This document shows, one piece after another, positions 41,492 to 52,695 of a DNA stretch of 64,000 nucleotides. Both the position numbers and the translations under genes were made by a program. The notes below the pieces were generated by a model. The model was not told the DNA's origin, did no database searches, and was given only the letters and a program-made list of their open reading frames with translations. Numbering within the stretch: the first letter of the stretch is position 1; each line of letters begins with the position of its first letter. The DNA is from Diabrotica undecimpunctata (Eukaryota > Arthropoda > Insecta > Coleoptera > Chrysomelidae). The stretch spans positions 12,277,230 through 12,341,229 of the forward strand of contig NC_092803.1 of the NCBI RefSeq assembly GCF_040954645.1, given 5' to 3'.

Positions 41492-43384
41492 TCATCCAGC
41501 CTCAAGAGTCCACTGCTGAACATAGGCCTCTTCCTCATGTTTCCAACCCCGTCTATCTTGCGCCGCTCTCATCCAGTTTTTATTGAGTTTTCTTAAATCG
41601 TCAGTCCATCTTGTAGGTGGTCGACCGACGCTTCTCTTGTCTTCCCTTGGCCTCCATTCCAATAACCTCTTTGTCCATCGCCCATCTGTCATTCTGGCTA
41701 TGTGTCCTGCCCATCTCCATTTTAGTCTGGCTATCTTCTCGATGATGTCAGTCACTCCGGTTCTTCTCCTGATGTCTTCGTTGGTTATTCTGTCTCGCAG
41801 AGTTATTCCTAACATGGACCGCTCCATTCTTCTCTGCGTGACTCTCAGTTTGGTAGCTGCTGATTTTGTTAAGGTAAGTGTTTCTGCTCCGTACGTCAAG
41901 ACTGGGAGGACGCACTGATCAAATACCTTTCTCTTTAGGCATGTGGGCAGCTCACTTTTAAAAGTTTCTCTCAGTTTTCCAAATGCTGCCCACCCAAGGC
42001 CGATTCTTCTCTTCAGTTCATGAGTCTGGTTATCCCTGCCAATCATAATTTCATGTCCCAGGTATTTATATCTATCTACGAGTTCTATTTCTTTCCCACC
42101 AATACTGATGTTCTGGTTGGGTACCAAATTGGTCATGATTTTTGTTTTCGAGATATTTATATTTAAACCTACACTTTCTGTAGCCACAACGAGTTCCTGT
42201 ACCATCTCTCTTGCCATACCTAGATCTTCAGCTATTATAAGTATATCATCGGCGAAACGTAAGTTGTTTAGATATTCTCCATCTATTTTTATTCCCTTTG
42301 TCATCCAATCCAAATTCTTAAAAGCATGTTCTAGCACCGTATTAAAAAGTTTAGGTGACATTGGGTCTCCTTGTCTAACCCCCCGTTCTATTTTTATGCG
42401 ATTACTGTTAGTATGTAATCTGACAGTGGTTGTTGCCTGCAGGTATATTTTGTATAATAATTTAGTATATCTATAATCTAGCCTGCATTCTTTAAGCGCC
42501 TTGAATATTTTGCTTAGCTCAACTGTGTCAAAGGCTTTGTGAAAATCGATAAATATTAGAACTAGAGGTTTATTGTATTCCACTGCTTTCTCTATTAGGG
42601 TTTTTATACTTTGTAGATGGTCATTTGTTCCGTAACTTTTTCGGAATCCTGCCTGTTCCCTTGGTTGATAAGTCTCTAATTTTCTTTCCATTCTCTTAAC
42701 TAGTATTCGCGTAAACAACTTATATATATGGCTGAGGAGGCTAATCGGTCTGTAATTCTCTAAATTTGCTTTGTCTCCTGCTTTGTGTAATAAAATCATA
42801 GTAGCGTTGTTCCAGTCTGTTGGAATATTGGCGCTGTGGAGGCAGATATTGAAAAGTTGTTTAATTTTTTCAAGTAATACATCCCCTCCAATTTTTAGTG
42901 CTTCTGATACTATTCCATCTTCACCCGGGGTTCGATTATTTTTCATTTTCTTCAGGGCTTCTTTGATTTCTGATTTTGTTATATCGGGCATTAAATCTGA
43001 TCCTTGGTTTAATACCCCAGTTTTTAGTGTAATTGGAGGTTCCGTATTGTTATCTTTTTTTCTTGATCTATATAATTCTGTGTAGAACTCTTCGACTATT
43101 CTTAATATTTCATCTCTGTTCGTTGTTTCTTCTCCAGTGCTGTTTCTCAGTTTGTTAATTTCTATTTTCCCCCTTTTTACGCTCCTCTTCAAAACTTTCA
43201 TGTTCTTATTTTGCTCTATTGCCTGTTTTGTTTTTTCTACATTGTAGTTTCTTATGTCTTTTCTTATTGCCTTTTCGTTTTGCTCTTCGACAAATAAGAT
43301 GAAATTTGAGAGTGATATTACCCTGCGTTTGATATTCCCGTACCTTCCCCTACTAATGTACTTCCGGTTTCGCCGAAAATACAA
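41492..43384 (-). CDS. RTE/BovB-type reverse transcriptase, long open frame (copy 1, 5'-truncated)
   Basis: A 630-residue open frame without stops, though its first ~12 residues come from flanking repeat DNA. In order it carries the linker 'EEQNEKAIRKDIRNYN', 'RIVEEFYTELYRSRKKDNN', RT fingers '[20 protein letters not shown]', 'REQAGFRKSYGTNDHLQ', palm 'VLIFIDFHKAFDTVELSK', 'RIKIERGVRQGDPMSPKLF' and the active site 'LNNLRFADDILIIAED' (FADD at 42245-42256). Thumb and C-terminal domain follow: 'RWAGHIARMTDGRWTKRLLE', 'RSVGRPPTRWTDDLRK' and 'YVQQWTLEAG'. TGATGATGATGA provides the stop and 3' tail. The endonuclease is missing, so it is not autonomous, but all RT motifs look intact. A near-identical copy lies at 60766-62235. 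Confidence 0.9.
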   Translation of the reverse strand: MYFRRNRKYISRGRYGNIKRRVISLSNFILFVEEQNEKAIRKDIRNYNVEKTKQAIEQNKNMKVLKRSVKRGKIEINKLRNSTGEETTNRDEILRIVEEFYTELYRSRKKDNNTEPPITLKTGVLNQGSDLMPDITKSEIKEALKKMKNNRTPGEDGIVSEALKIGGDVLLEKIKQLFNICLHSANIPTDWNNATMILLHKAGDKANLENYRPISLLSHIYKLFTRILVKRMERKLETYQPREQAGFRKSYGTNDHLQSIKTLIEKAVEYNKPLVLIFIDFHKAFDTVELSKIFKALKECRLDYRYTKLLYKIYLQATTTVRLHTNSNRIKIERGVRQGDPMSPKLFNTVLEHAFKNLDWMTKGIKIDGEYLNNLRFADDILIIAEDLGMAREMVQELVVATESVGLNINISKTKIMTNLVPNQNISIGGKEIELVDRYKYLGHEIMIGRDNQTHELKRRIGLGWAAFGKLRETFKSELPTCLKRKVFDQCVLPVLTYGAETLTLTKSAATKLRVTQRRMERSMLGITLRDRITNEDIRRRTGVTDIIEKIARLKWRWAGHIARMTDGRWTKRLLEWRPREDKRSVGRPPTRWTDDLRKLNKNWMRAAQDRRGWKHEEEAYVQQWTLEAG

Positions 43385-43422
43385 CCAACATATTTAATTT
43401 AAATGATATACCCTATATATTT
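43338..43422 (-). repeat. Right arm of the ~90-bp inverted repeat
   Basis: Inverse of 38230-38320. It contains ACTTCCGGTTTCGCCGAAAA and ATACCCTATATATTT. Confidence 0.8.
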
Positions 43423-43720
43423 GTGCATATTAGGTCGCAAACAAATGTCGTGGCTACTCGATATAAATAGACTATAAGAAGAAGAGTGCCAAGCTCTACA
43501 TTATAAAGTGCAAGCAAAATCTCAAAAGAGAGGTCTTGGAGAAGATGGGTGGGTCAATTGATAGCGAGAGGTTGAAAACGAGGTATACCACTTGATGTAG
43601 TTCCTTATGTTCCATGAATCGAATAGAAATAGCCACTCTATCTAATATCGTAGTTTATTAATAGTTACTATCGTCTGATTTTAAGCAGAGCTTTTTTAAT
43701 CTTAGTACGTTTACCAACAT

Positions 43721-44219
43721 CATGGAGCAAAAAGACAAAAGAGGGAATGTAAAGGTAGTGGGGGCAAAAATATTGTTAGACAGGAAGTGCCATCTTGAGA
43801 GGCCACATTAAACAAGGAAAGAGAGACTCTTTCCTTGTTTAAGAAATCAAATTTAATTGGGTTATGTTATTGCTGATGTTATTGTTTGTCCCAACGGTCA
43901 CATGAAAGATTATTTGTATTTTCTATTGAAGTTTTTTAATTGTTTCACATTTTAGACTATTATTGTTATTATTTAATTAAAACTTTATTGTGTTCTAGTG
44001 TTAAAAAAAGTATTTTAAGTATATTATGTATTAATATTATGTAATATAACAAATAAATAGATAAATTAGAACCCCTACACCACTGTATGATTATTGTGAA
44101 GTGTCATGAAATTTAAATTTAGCGCATTCGCATTTCCGGATATGTCCGCCATCAGAGGCCACTTTTTTGGTCTCCTTTTCATAACGATTAGATTCCCTCT
44201 TTTGTCTTTTTGCTCGATG
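43721..44219. mobile_element. hAT-like MITE, 499 bp, 8-bp target duplication
   Basis: Inverted ends CATGGAGCAAAAAGACAAAA (from 43721) and the inverse CATCGAGCAAAAAGACAAAA (to 44219) extend for about 33 bases with two mismatches. The direct repeat ACCAACAT lies at 43713-43720 and 44220-44227. The 8-bp duplication and CA terminus suggest a hAT-type MITE. There is no coding capacity. Confidence 0.8.
43808..43842. repeat. Perfect 16-bp hairpin, 3-base loop
   Basis: TTAAACAAGGAAAGAG, loop AGA, then CTCTTTCCTTGTTTAA, inside the MITE. Confidence 0.9.
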
Positions 44220-44389
44220 ACCAACATACAGAGAGTCTCTAACGATATTTAGTTAGCTAAAAAGAAGAATTAAACGTAACGAAGTAATAAAAAAAATTTA
44301 CTGATACTAATTGTTCTTACACAAAAATAGATAGTTTCAAATTATTATTCTTCTCATGAAGATAGATGTAGTTCACAAATCTCATTCGA

Positions 44390-44600
44390 TTCGGCCTCAA
44401 GCAGACCCTGGTCGAAATAATTTTGAGAACCGAATCTTATGGGTTAATGTCAAACCCATCATTACATAAACACTATCTATTGGACTGGATCTATGCGCTT
44501 CCAAGCATAATCTTAAAGCACTGTTGTATTTGGCATTTATTTTTGTAAGCTTAAACGAGGTGATGAAAAGACAACCATAGTCTAGCCTGGAACGAATTAA
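44390..44600 (-). pseudogene. Jockey/I-like LINE thumb fragment
   Basis: The minus strand reads 'LIRSRLDYGCLFITSFKLTK', 'INAKYNSALRLCLEAHRSSP' and 'GLTLTHKIRFSKLF'. It matches the RSRLDYGCxxYxSA..K.L..IxNxALRLCLGAFRTSP motif after the RT core of jockey-group LINEs. Only this stretch survives. Confidence 0.65.
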
Positions 44601-45584
44601 TAATCTCTATACTTCTAACAGAAACTTTTTTCTTTCTTCTTCTCATTGATAATTTTGTTTATCATTTTTAACCTAATTATTTTCTCTTATGGGTATTGCG
44701 TATTTAAATTATTCAAAAGATTTGTATAATATGTTCTAGTGTTGGCACTCACGAGCTTCTTCCATAAATACGAAATCTCCTCCAACAGCGCTTTCACCTT
44801 TATGGCTTATAAGCATATTTTACTACCGCGAAAGGTCTCAAAAATATAAAACTAGAAATAAACGCAAAGTAAACTCCTATATTAAATAACTTTTGATAGG
44901 GTAATTTCCTCGCTAAATATGTCGTTAAAAATTCAATATATGGTTATTAAAATCTCCCAGAAGTTGACGGTGGGATAATAACAAATGGGGAAGTTTGGAA
45001 TTAAGTTAAGAGCAAACAAACTTTTTAGAAAGCTGAGTGCAAGTACTAGAGCCGTATAGAGGTGGTATATTTGGGTCACCTTTGGAATTAGCTCCGGCGG
45101 GTTTCCGTTTCGCTACGTCACCTTCCGCGATTCGAGGACAAATACAATATGGTCAGAGATTTTTTTTATGTTAACCTTATCTAAATTTCATAGTACAGCT
45201 TCTATGTTATTTTATTTATTTACTAAATGTATTATATTTAATTAACCTAGTGCGTTTCTAGGCATTTAAAGCTATACCAAATAAAAAAAACTAAATTTTT
45301 CTTCGCCTTATCTTTAAAATTCCTTATTTTACACCGATTTGTTGCACTTAAAACAAGTGTCTATAGTTAAAAGTAGTTAAAAGAGTTAAAAAAAAGTAAA
45401 AAACTATTAAAAAAGTGCCATACCGTTAACTTTATTTCATACATTCGATAAAGTACCACAGTTGATTAGTGCAATTAGTCTACACCTTTAACGAAAATAA
45501 AATATCATGTCACCTTTGACTTAGACAGCAGATGCACTGTAATAATATTATAAACATATTTCTTAATAGTGAAAATAGTAACTT
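44601..45584. other. AT-rich stretch without recognised gene
   Basis: A GC-richer patch at 45060-45160 has no recognisable product. Otherwise nothing firm. Confidence 0.4.
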
Positions 45585-46600
45585 TTTAATGTTCGCTAGG
45601 AGGTTTTTGGGAATAACACCAATAGAAGATAGAATAATAGGTACTGTTTGGGTACTTTCCATTCTCCATTGTCTCCTGATTTGTATTTCTAGGTCTCTAT
45701 GAGGTTTTCTATGAGGTTCTTCGAAATGACTCCAGTGGTAGAAATAAAAATAGTTTTTACAAAAATCTCTGTACTTGGCGATCTATTCGTTGTATTTAAC
45801 ATGCAGATTGTTGTTGTTAAGCATCGCCACATCGATTCGTGTTGTGTCTCGTTACTTTATTAACTAGTACTAGAGATCTGGTCTACTGTGTGCTACTGTT
45901 TAGTCTGTGAGTACAGTGCGCTCCCAGTATAGCTTGTAGTTGTCATTCTCAAGCATACTCTCTGGAACGTATTGATAATATGTGAGATGAGTTATATGGA
46001 GAAGTTACAGTTTGACAGCTATCTCTTGATGATGGATTTTCCCTACTGAATCATGCCTTTCCTTATATTTAGTTGCAGAAAATGCCTGGCAGCCCCGGTC
46101 AGATGTTGGATAGTTTTTTTTTTGGACTTGACATCCATATTGGCATCTGTCGTTTTGGACTTAAGGGTCTTTGACGATATATTTCAGGTAATTTTTGTTG
46201 GTATAATTTGGTCCCGAATTGCGAGTAATGAACCTTCTGTTTCAGTGAACATCTTTCCTAATATAAAGCAATAGTTTAAGGCTATATTGTCGACATAATC
46301 TTACGTCATCATACGTCATTGGGATGTCGCCCGTGCAGAGGTTTACCCATCCATGTGCGCATTTTTTCCACCTCAGTAAGATGGTTTTTGCGCATTTCTA
46401 GTTTTGTCAGTTTGATTGGTATTGTGTGATTCCTGGGTTAGGGATGATGGTATTTCCTACGGATTAAAATAGTGTAATTAATTAATTCTGGTAAGCACTC
46501 ATAAACACTCCCGAATTTCTTAAGCTAAAAGTTTTAAACTTCGTCTGGTTCAGGAGATTTCCAGTTATGAAGGCTCTTTGATATTTAAAACTTATTCAGT
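45585..46600 (-). pseudogene. RLE-type (R2/R4-like) LINE, C-terminal part
   Basis: Read from 46600 down. An RT-start remnant 'HNWKSPEPDEV' comes first, then (with the RT core lost) 'LTKLEMRKNHLTEVEKMRTW', 'GKPLHGRHPNDV', 'RDQIIPTKNYLKYIVKDP', a CCHC-like knuckle ending 'GCQAFSATKYKERHD', 'GKIHHQEIAVKL', and 'PESMLENDNYKLYWERTVLT'. The restriction-like endonuclease region follows ('SRPDL', 'RIDVAMLNNNN', 'KYNE'), and the end 'HRDLEIQIRRQWRMESTQTV' and 'GVIPKNLLANIKKL'. PD...D..K motifs after a CCHC knuckle characterise RLE-bearing LINEs. Frame breaks throughout. Confidence 0.7.
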
Positions 46601-48485
46601 AGTCAAAGTTACGTAGGGAGTAGTAACTTAGGGTTTACAGTTGTGCGTCGTATCTTCGATCCATCCAGAATTTATGTTAGAAGCAGCTTGTGTGGAAAAT
46701 TAATTTCTTGGCTTAGATTCGATTTATTGGCACTTTCTACAGTAGAATTGAGTGAAGAGCAAGTGGAGCTCTTGTTGAAGTTTTACTCGCTTGTGATTGT
46801 TGTTTTTGTTAGGCTGTAGTTGATTGTATGACAGGGGCTCTCCTCCTCAACACCCTGTCATCGACATCCCGCGTGCTGTCACGTACAGCGCTAGTTCTAG
46901 ACGTGCCCTGGTGATCCCTAGGCAATGACCCTAAACATAAATCAGTAATCACCATTTTAATAGGTGTGCGTTTTATATTTACTATCAGCTGTCAGTTTTT
47001 GTTACACGGAAGATAATCCTGTTACCATCTGGGTATCGGTGCTAAGAATACCTAGGTACTCGGTGGTTGCTATTTCCACTGAAATTATTTAAAACAGATT
47101 CATCGTCGCATATTTTGTTCGGGTTGCACATTATATATAGTCTATCTTCACCTGGATTCTCCAGGTCCATTTATGTTGTTATGTCTTTTTAAATATTGTA
47201 TTTAAACATAATATAGATTTTTATTGTTTAAGTGGTTTATAAGTATTTCTCTTTTTTCATTTCTGTTATAACATAAACGATCAGTGGCAACACTGGCTTC
47301 AGTGGGTGGCATTTTTAAAAACAAATTATTGTTAACATTGATCGAGTGGCAACAGATACTTGCAATAAGATGACAGATGACATACGACGATATAAACAAT
47401 TTTTGATTTCAATATTTTCTATTTTACTATTATTTTTTAGCCTATTAGAAGTAAAAGTGAAGAGAAAATGTATTTAACATAATACTGTCCACTATATTGA
47501 ATATATTTACCAATTTCTATAACCTTATTCAAAATTGCCAACATAGTTTGCATCGTCTTCTTGACTTTCCCCATTGAAATCTCCAGTCGCAACTACAAAA
47601 TTGACTTAATTTATACAGTCTTGCCTTGTAGAGGCCCCACAAAATATTTCTACATGTAACACATTGCTTCTGAATGATGTTATTTCTGGTCTTCAATTTA
47701 TCAGTGGTTTCATTTAGGTGTTTTAAATGTTTATTCAGAGGATACATTAAATTTACTCTAAATCAGCTTATTACTTGAATAAAAAGATGTTTTTAACGAA
47801 TAATCAGATTAGAGAACTATTGATGTTCTTTCTGATGATTGATTTCTTGCCGAGTTTGTGATACATTGATGGGTATCAACTCAATATATGCCAACTTCAG
47901 TCATACATAACAAATAAATAACATCTTGGTTAAGAACGACTAGCCTGACTAGACAGTTTTAAGAGTGAGAATCATCAGCTCTTTTCAAAGAATCGATTCA
48001 CTGAATGGGATCAGATCCGGTCCATTCACCTCTAGCTCAGGTGTAAGGATCGGAGACGGATAGGTTGGCGAAAGATTAAAAGCCAACTTTGCTTATAAGT
48101 TTTTGCTTTTTAGTTCCACGTTAAAAACCACTAAAGAGTTTACGGAATACCGTTCCACATAAGAAAATTTCAAAGTGCACTTCTAAGGCTTTGGTTAATA
48201 ATAAATAAATTTAATGAAATACGCCGCGGAAAGTTTTAGTTGGTGGATGCTTAAATTAGCATGAGTTTGGTGTTTCTACAAACAATCAACAAGAAGGTTT
48301 CGTTAGCGAAGAAAACGGCGCACAATATAAAAATAAATTGCTGGTGTAGATCATTACTAACTAGCATTTAAAAGGAAAAAAAGATGGGATGACTTCATTT
48401 TTTAGATATCGCATATTATTGGAACTATCTTTAGGATGATTTTAACAATCAGATTTTACATCCCACATTTTCTTTATTAACTTAA
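46601..48485. other. Unassigned stretch
   Basis: 46601-46920 may continue the RLE-type LINE upstream, but I could not identify motifs. The rest shows no recognised gene. Confidence 0.35.
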
Positions 48486-49412
48486 CCCTGAACTACTATC
48501 ATGTATTTACACCCACATAACTACTATCGTAGGGTCATAGATGACCCGAATTTTAAAAAACTCCAATCAAGATTTAAAAATATATTTATTTTTTTTTTGT
48601 ATTTTTGATAAATGCATGTGTTTATAATAACGTCTTAACGAATACAAAAGAAAATAATTATAGAGTAAACATAAAAAAATAACAGTCATGTTTTTTTGTA
48701 ATGTTAAAATATTGCGACAAAAATATTGGAACAGCTTGTAAGTGTTTATCTATTCTTTGCACATAGTACAGGTACATAGTAACTCTCTAAAGTGAATGTG
48801 TTTTGCAGATGGTCATATGACATTCTGAGCAAAATGTGGAATGTTTGTTATCCTTACCTCTGGGACACAAGGTAGCATCTACGTCTTACAACTGGCCTTT
48901 TTAGTCTAGTCTGATCTTGATGAGTAATTTTATTTTCTAATACTTAGATTTGGCATTGCAAATCTTACTTCTAAATGTTCATTTATAAGACTGATTCCCA
49001 GCTCTTGAATAAAATCTGATCAATTTTTTTAAATCCCAGGAAAAATAATGTGTCTGTTTACTACAGCAATATCCATTCTGGAATAACTAATTACTAAAGA
49101 CCATCGCTGGAATCTTTGACGTGTTCAATTTCACTGTTAGCATTACTATCTTACTTTCTCTATAATTTTTAAAGCCTTCAATGTATTATCTTAAACAATA
49201 ATAACGTTACTATATTGGGGTCAAATCCGACCGGAACTCAACAGCACGTGTACACTATTCCACTGATCGTTTACTACTAAGCGGCATGCTAAACTACGTA
49301 CTTAATTGGGAGAATACATGGAATAACAAGGTCGTTTGCCAAACTGTCTACCAATGGCGCACGAAATTTCAAGTCCTGGGGTCAAATTTGACCCCAAGAT
49401 AGTAGTTCAGGG
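48486..49412 (-). mobile_element. piggyBac-like element, internally deleted, TTAA on both sides
   Basis: TTAA at 48482-48485 and 49413-49416 flank inverted ends CCCTGAACTACTATC (48486-48500) and GATAGTAGTTCAGGG (49398-49412). The minus strand inside (about 49080-48790) reads, with frame shifts, 'SDFIQELGISLINEHLEVRF' and 'KRPVVRRRCYL', then the Cys/His-rich C-terminus 'PRGKDNKHSTFCSECHMTIC' and 'KTHS'. This is the end of a piggyBac transposase with its zinc-binding domain. The DDD catalytic core is gone, so it could move only with a helper enzyme. The palindrome GGGGTCAAATTTGACCCC at 49378-49395 is subterminal. Confidence 0.85.
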
Positions 49413-49439
49413 TTAAAAAAATTATACTTAAATTGAACC

Positions 49440-50300
49440 AGACATAGCTGCTCGGAGAAAAAAGATTATTCTCTATTTTTCTGATACATGCTTCGTACAG
49501 ACTCGTTCATTTCGTTTGACTATTATCTTCGTTGTCCATCTCTCCATTTTTCCGATTAGAGTCCATTCCGAGATTTTTGACATGTATCTCGATTGATCTG
49601 CTATTCTTACATATCCATACCAAATCAGACGTTTCTTTGTGTAGGTCAGTAAATCTTGTTTCAGTATCATTCGTTTTATGTCTTAATTTCCAATATGGTA
49701 CAGTCTCATTCATATATAGCTTTTTCTCATGAAATCTATTTCGGTTGCTGTAATTTTGTTCTGGTTTTGTTTGTTAATTGCCCATTTTTCTACCACATAT
49801 TTTTTTAAATCGCATAGTATTAAATGGTTTTTTTTTGAGTATCTAGTATTTGTGCAACATCGTACATCTTCTAGTCTGCGTTAATCTGCTGTTTATTTTC
49901 TCCTGGGTTGTTCCGCTTTTTGAGGGTATTAATACTACTGTTGAGTTGTTCTAGGTTTATTTACATTCCGTTTTTTTACTACACTTTACAAGCTTTTAGA
50001 GCATATATGCTAGATATTCTTTGTCTTGTGCAGTCACCACTTACACATCTTAAACTTGCTATATATAAGAAGCTGATCTAACTGGTATTCACACACCTTT
50101 ATATTTTCTTTTCCATGGTTTTAGAATTTGTTCCAGAAATATTTTAAATAGGATCGGAGATGTAAAACATCCTCGTAGTAAGCCATTTGTGGTATTTTCT
50201 TATCAATATTTATTGCCGTTTTAGTTTTTACCACATTCTTTTACATATATTTTACAGTTTCTATCAATCTCTGGGTTATTTCAAATGCTTCCATAGAGTT
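49440..50300 (-). pseudogene. Family-C LINE fragment (RT palm to C-terminus)
   Basis: Read from 50300 down. 'EAFEITQRLIETVKYM' and a decayed 'RGCFTSPILFKIFLEQILKP' (RQGC-LSPxLFKIYLE motif) come first. Then 'YVVEKWAINKQNQNKITATE' and two overlapping frames carrying 'RLIWYGYVRIADQSRYMSKI' and 'SEWTLIGKMERW'. The homologous blocks at 34381-34818 are YGAENW, ATEMECLRR, WYGLVRR and EWSPIGRRKRG. The GRP motif and FADDQV are lost. Confidence 0.6.
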
Positions 50301-50344
50301 GTTTTTTATTATTTAGATATTACTATAAATGACGTAGCTTTGAA

Positions 50345-50470
50345 ATAATTCAAAACTTTAAATATCTAGAAGCAACAATCACCAATGATATCAAAGTAGA
50401 ACGGCGGGTTTTACTACGGGAAGTAAATAAATGAATTGCATGGGAACTCAAAATTCATCTAGTTATTTAA
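50345..50470 (+). pseudogene. Small LINE thumb fragment
   Basis: The plus strand reads 'NFKYLEATITNDIKVERRV' then 'REVNK', resembling the FKYLGATITxDGxxExEIxxRV motif of LINE thumbs. Too short to assign a family. Confidence 0.4.
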
Positions 50471-50779
50471 GGCAATTTCAGATATGACGTGAAAAACGAA
50501 TCAAGACGCAGATATAACAACGAGTTAAGAGACTTTCTGTGAAAAGAAAAATCTAGTGAGGTACATGAGGATCAATCGACTAAGATAAGAAGAACAGATA
50601 ATAGAGATTAGTGGCAACCGTCTTATACGTCTTATAATAAATAATAAGAGTGCTTCATTACTAACTAATGTTGACCCGTCCAACTGAATAAAAAAATAGT
50701 TCGTCAAGTAAACAAGAAATCTGTAATATCATGCCAAATTTCTCCAATAGGATATTGTCATAATAATTTGTAAAAACAT

Positions 50780-51040
50780 TCAACTGAATAAAGCACATCC
50801 CGAAGTAAAATTTCAGATCAGCGACTAGAACTATGGAATTATTCGTAGTAGAAGAAAAGTTAGAAGACCGAAGACCAAGAGGAAGGTCTTTAACACGATG
50901 GACAAACCAAATGAAGATTCTGGTGGGAAAATCCCTAGATGAAGCCATCTATCAAGCCCAGGATAGCAGCCAATGCGGACAGCAAGCTAATAATACTTAA
51001 AATGTCACTACACCCTGATTAAGGTTCAAGAAATGAGAAA
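50780..51040 (+). pseudogene. Family-D LINE C-terminal fragment
   Basis: The plus strand reads 'FVVEEKLEDRRPRGRSLTRW' and 'TNQMKILVGKSLDEAIYQAQ', matching the basic RRPRGRSPTRWTDQI motif near the end of family-D ORF2 (also at 53290-54000). Confidence 0.55.
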
Positions 51041-52500
51041 AAGGAGGAAAAACAAGCAACAATAAAGTACATGAAAGTAGAATTTTGTATCAGCAAAATT
51101 AAAAACAGTAAGTATCATCACAAGTAACTGTGCTGCAGAGAATTAGGCAAACCGTAGGCAAGAAGCAAACGTCAGACTCACTATTTGACTTGTCTCTTAT
51201 GCATGTAAGTTTGCGAATCGATAGAAGAGTATTGACTCTATTTATAAACATTTTGACATAAGGGCTGCTAGTACCCTAAAGGTATTAATTATGACCTAAA
51301 AATCTAATTTTAATAGGTCAGTGTCCGTGATTTTCTCTGATGCTTGAAAGTTTGTTAGTAATAAGTAACCTGCAAAGAAATACGTAACCGCAGGTCTTGA
51401 AAACGATAAATTTTACCATGGAAAATTTGCAGAAAATAAGGAAAATTCGATTTTCCGAAAAAACGAACCCAGTTCAACTCTAAATTTCCTTTTCTTTTTA
51501 CTTACCCCATATGTCATTTTCAGTATACAAAAAGGCATAAGGGATAAAATCGTGGTTGAAATTCCTATTGAAATCAGACGGTCTATTTGATGAATCGCGG
51601 TCAAACGATTACCGCAATATTACGAGAAATTTCGTGAATGGTAAATAATTTACTTTTAAAATTAAAATAAAATTTTATCTATAATTAAAAATAATAAATA
51701 CTCCAAATAAATAAATTATATATTATAATTTGTTTTCTCGTTTTCTTGATAACGATTCAACTTCTTGGTAAAGACTTCTGCAAGTCTAAAGTGACCCCTG
51801 TGGGTCTATATAAACCTTTTCTACGACCTAGCGGTATTTATGCTCGGCAAGTGCTGAAAACAGTTCTACTTTATGTGTGCTAAGCTTACTACAGCATTCG
51901 TAATCCCTTTTCTGGCTCTTATAATGACATTTGAAACTCTATCTCCTAGCCGTTAACCCCAACATTGGCCACATCATGACTTACTAAGTCACTCGGATTT
52001 AAAATTGTTACATACATTATAATGCTTTGTTACTTCAGAAATTCATACATGTACCTGTTATACATTCAGCTAATTATGTTGCTATTTTCGAACCAATTAC
52101 TAAATAAAGATGCATGACAAGGCTGAAGGCCGTATAATGAAGGGGATTATATGTGCTAAATTACATTTAGAAGAAAGTTTCAAAATTATCCTTTTCTATA
52201 AAAACTTTATCATCAACGTTTAATGCATTATCTATCCCGGATCCTTCCAGAATTACCAAATTTATGCGAATTCAATTAAAATATGTTAAGGAGATTCTAT
52301 TAAAAGTTTACTTAACATTCTTTTTGTACAAAACCTGTATTAGAGATTTATTATTTCCCTTCGAATTGATATATTAAAAAAGTTCATTACTCCCTAGAGA
52401 ATACCTATTTATTATAGAGAAGCAGTCCTAAACTAACCCAATAATTTTCCCGGTCTCGTAAAATTCGATACAAAAAGTCAGTATCCCACCGGCCAATAAA
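51041..52500. other. AT-rich stretch without recognised gene
   Basis: Nothing recognised on either strand. Confidence 0.4.
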
Positions 52501-52503
52501 TCC

Positions 52504-52695
52504 TCATCGATAGTGCATCAAAAAGCTATAAATTAAACTAAATGCATAAATCGCCCGGAGTACTGCCAAAGCCAAAATAACAAATTGAATCAATCCCTCT
52601 GCTCCCCACGTTTGACGCGGCTCTAGGACGCATAGGAGTGTTAATAAATGAATGAGGTGAAAAATATATTGCATACTTTGTATCAACGGGAGCAT
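52504..52695 (-). other. Small hydrophobic reading frame, possible exon or chance ORF
   Basis: A 63-residue frame with two likely membrane-spanning stretches ('IFHLIHLLTLLCVL' and 'GLIQFVILALAVLRAIYAFS') separated by 'EPRQTWGAE'. The interval is clearly richer in G+C than its neighbours and shows no TE similarity that I recognise. It could be an exon of a membrane protein gene or a coincidence. I do not recognise a family and see no decisive splice sites. Confidence 0.2.

Noticed and set aside
41583..43085. Several plus-strand frames of 100-120 residues
   Set aside because: They are the complement of the RTE reverse transcriptase. The same shadows recur at 60842-61729 opposite copy 2.
46053..46274. 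73-residue plus frame
   Set aside because: It lies opposite the RLE-type LINE C-terminus, which gives recognisable protein on the minus strand.
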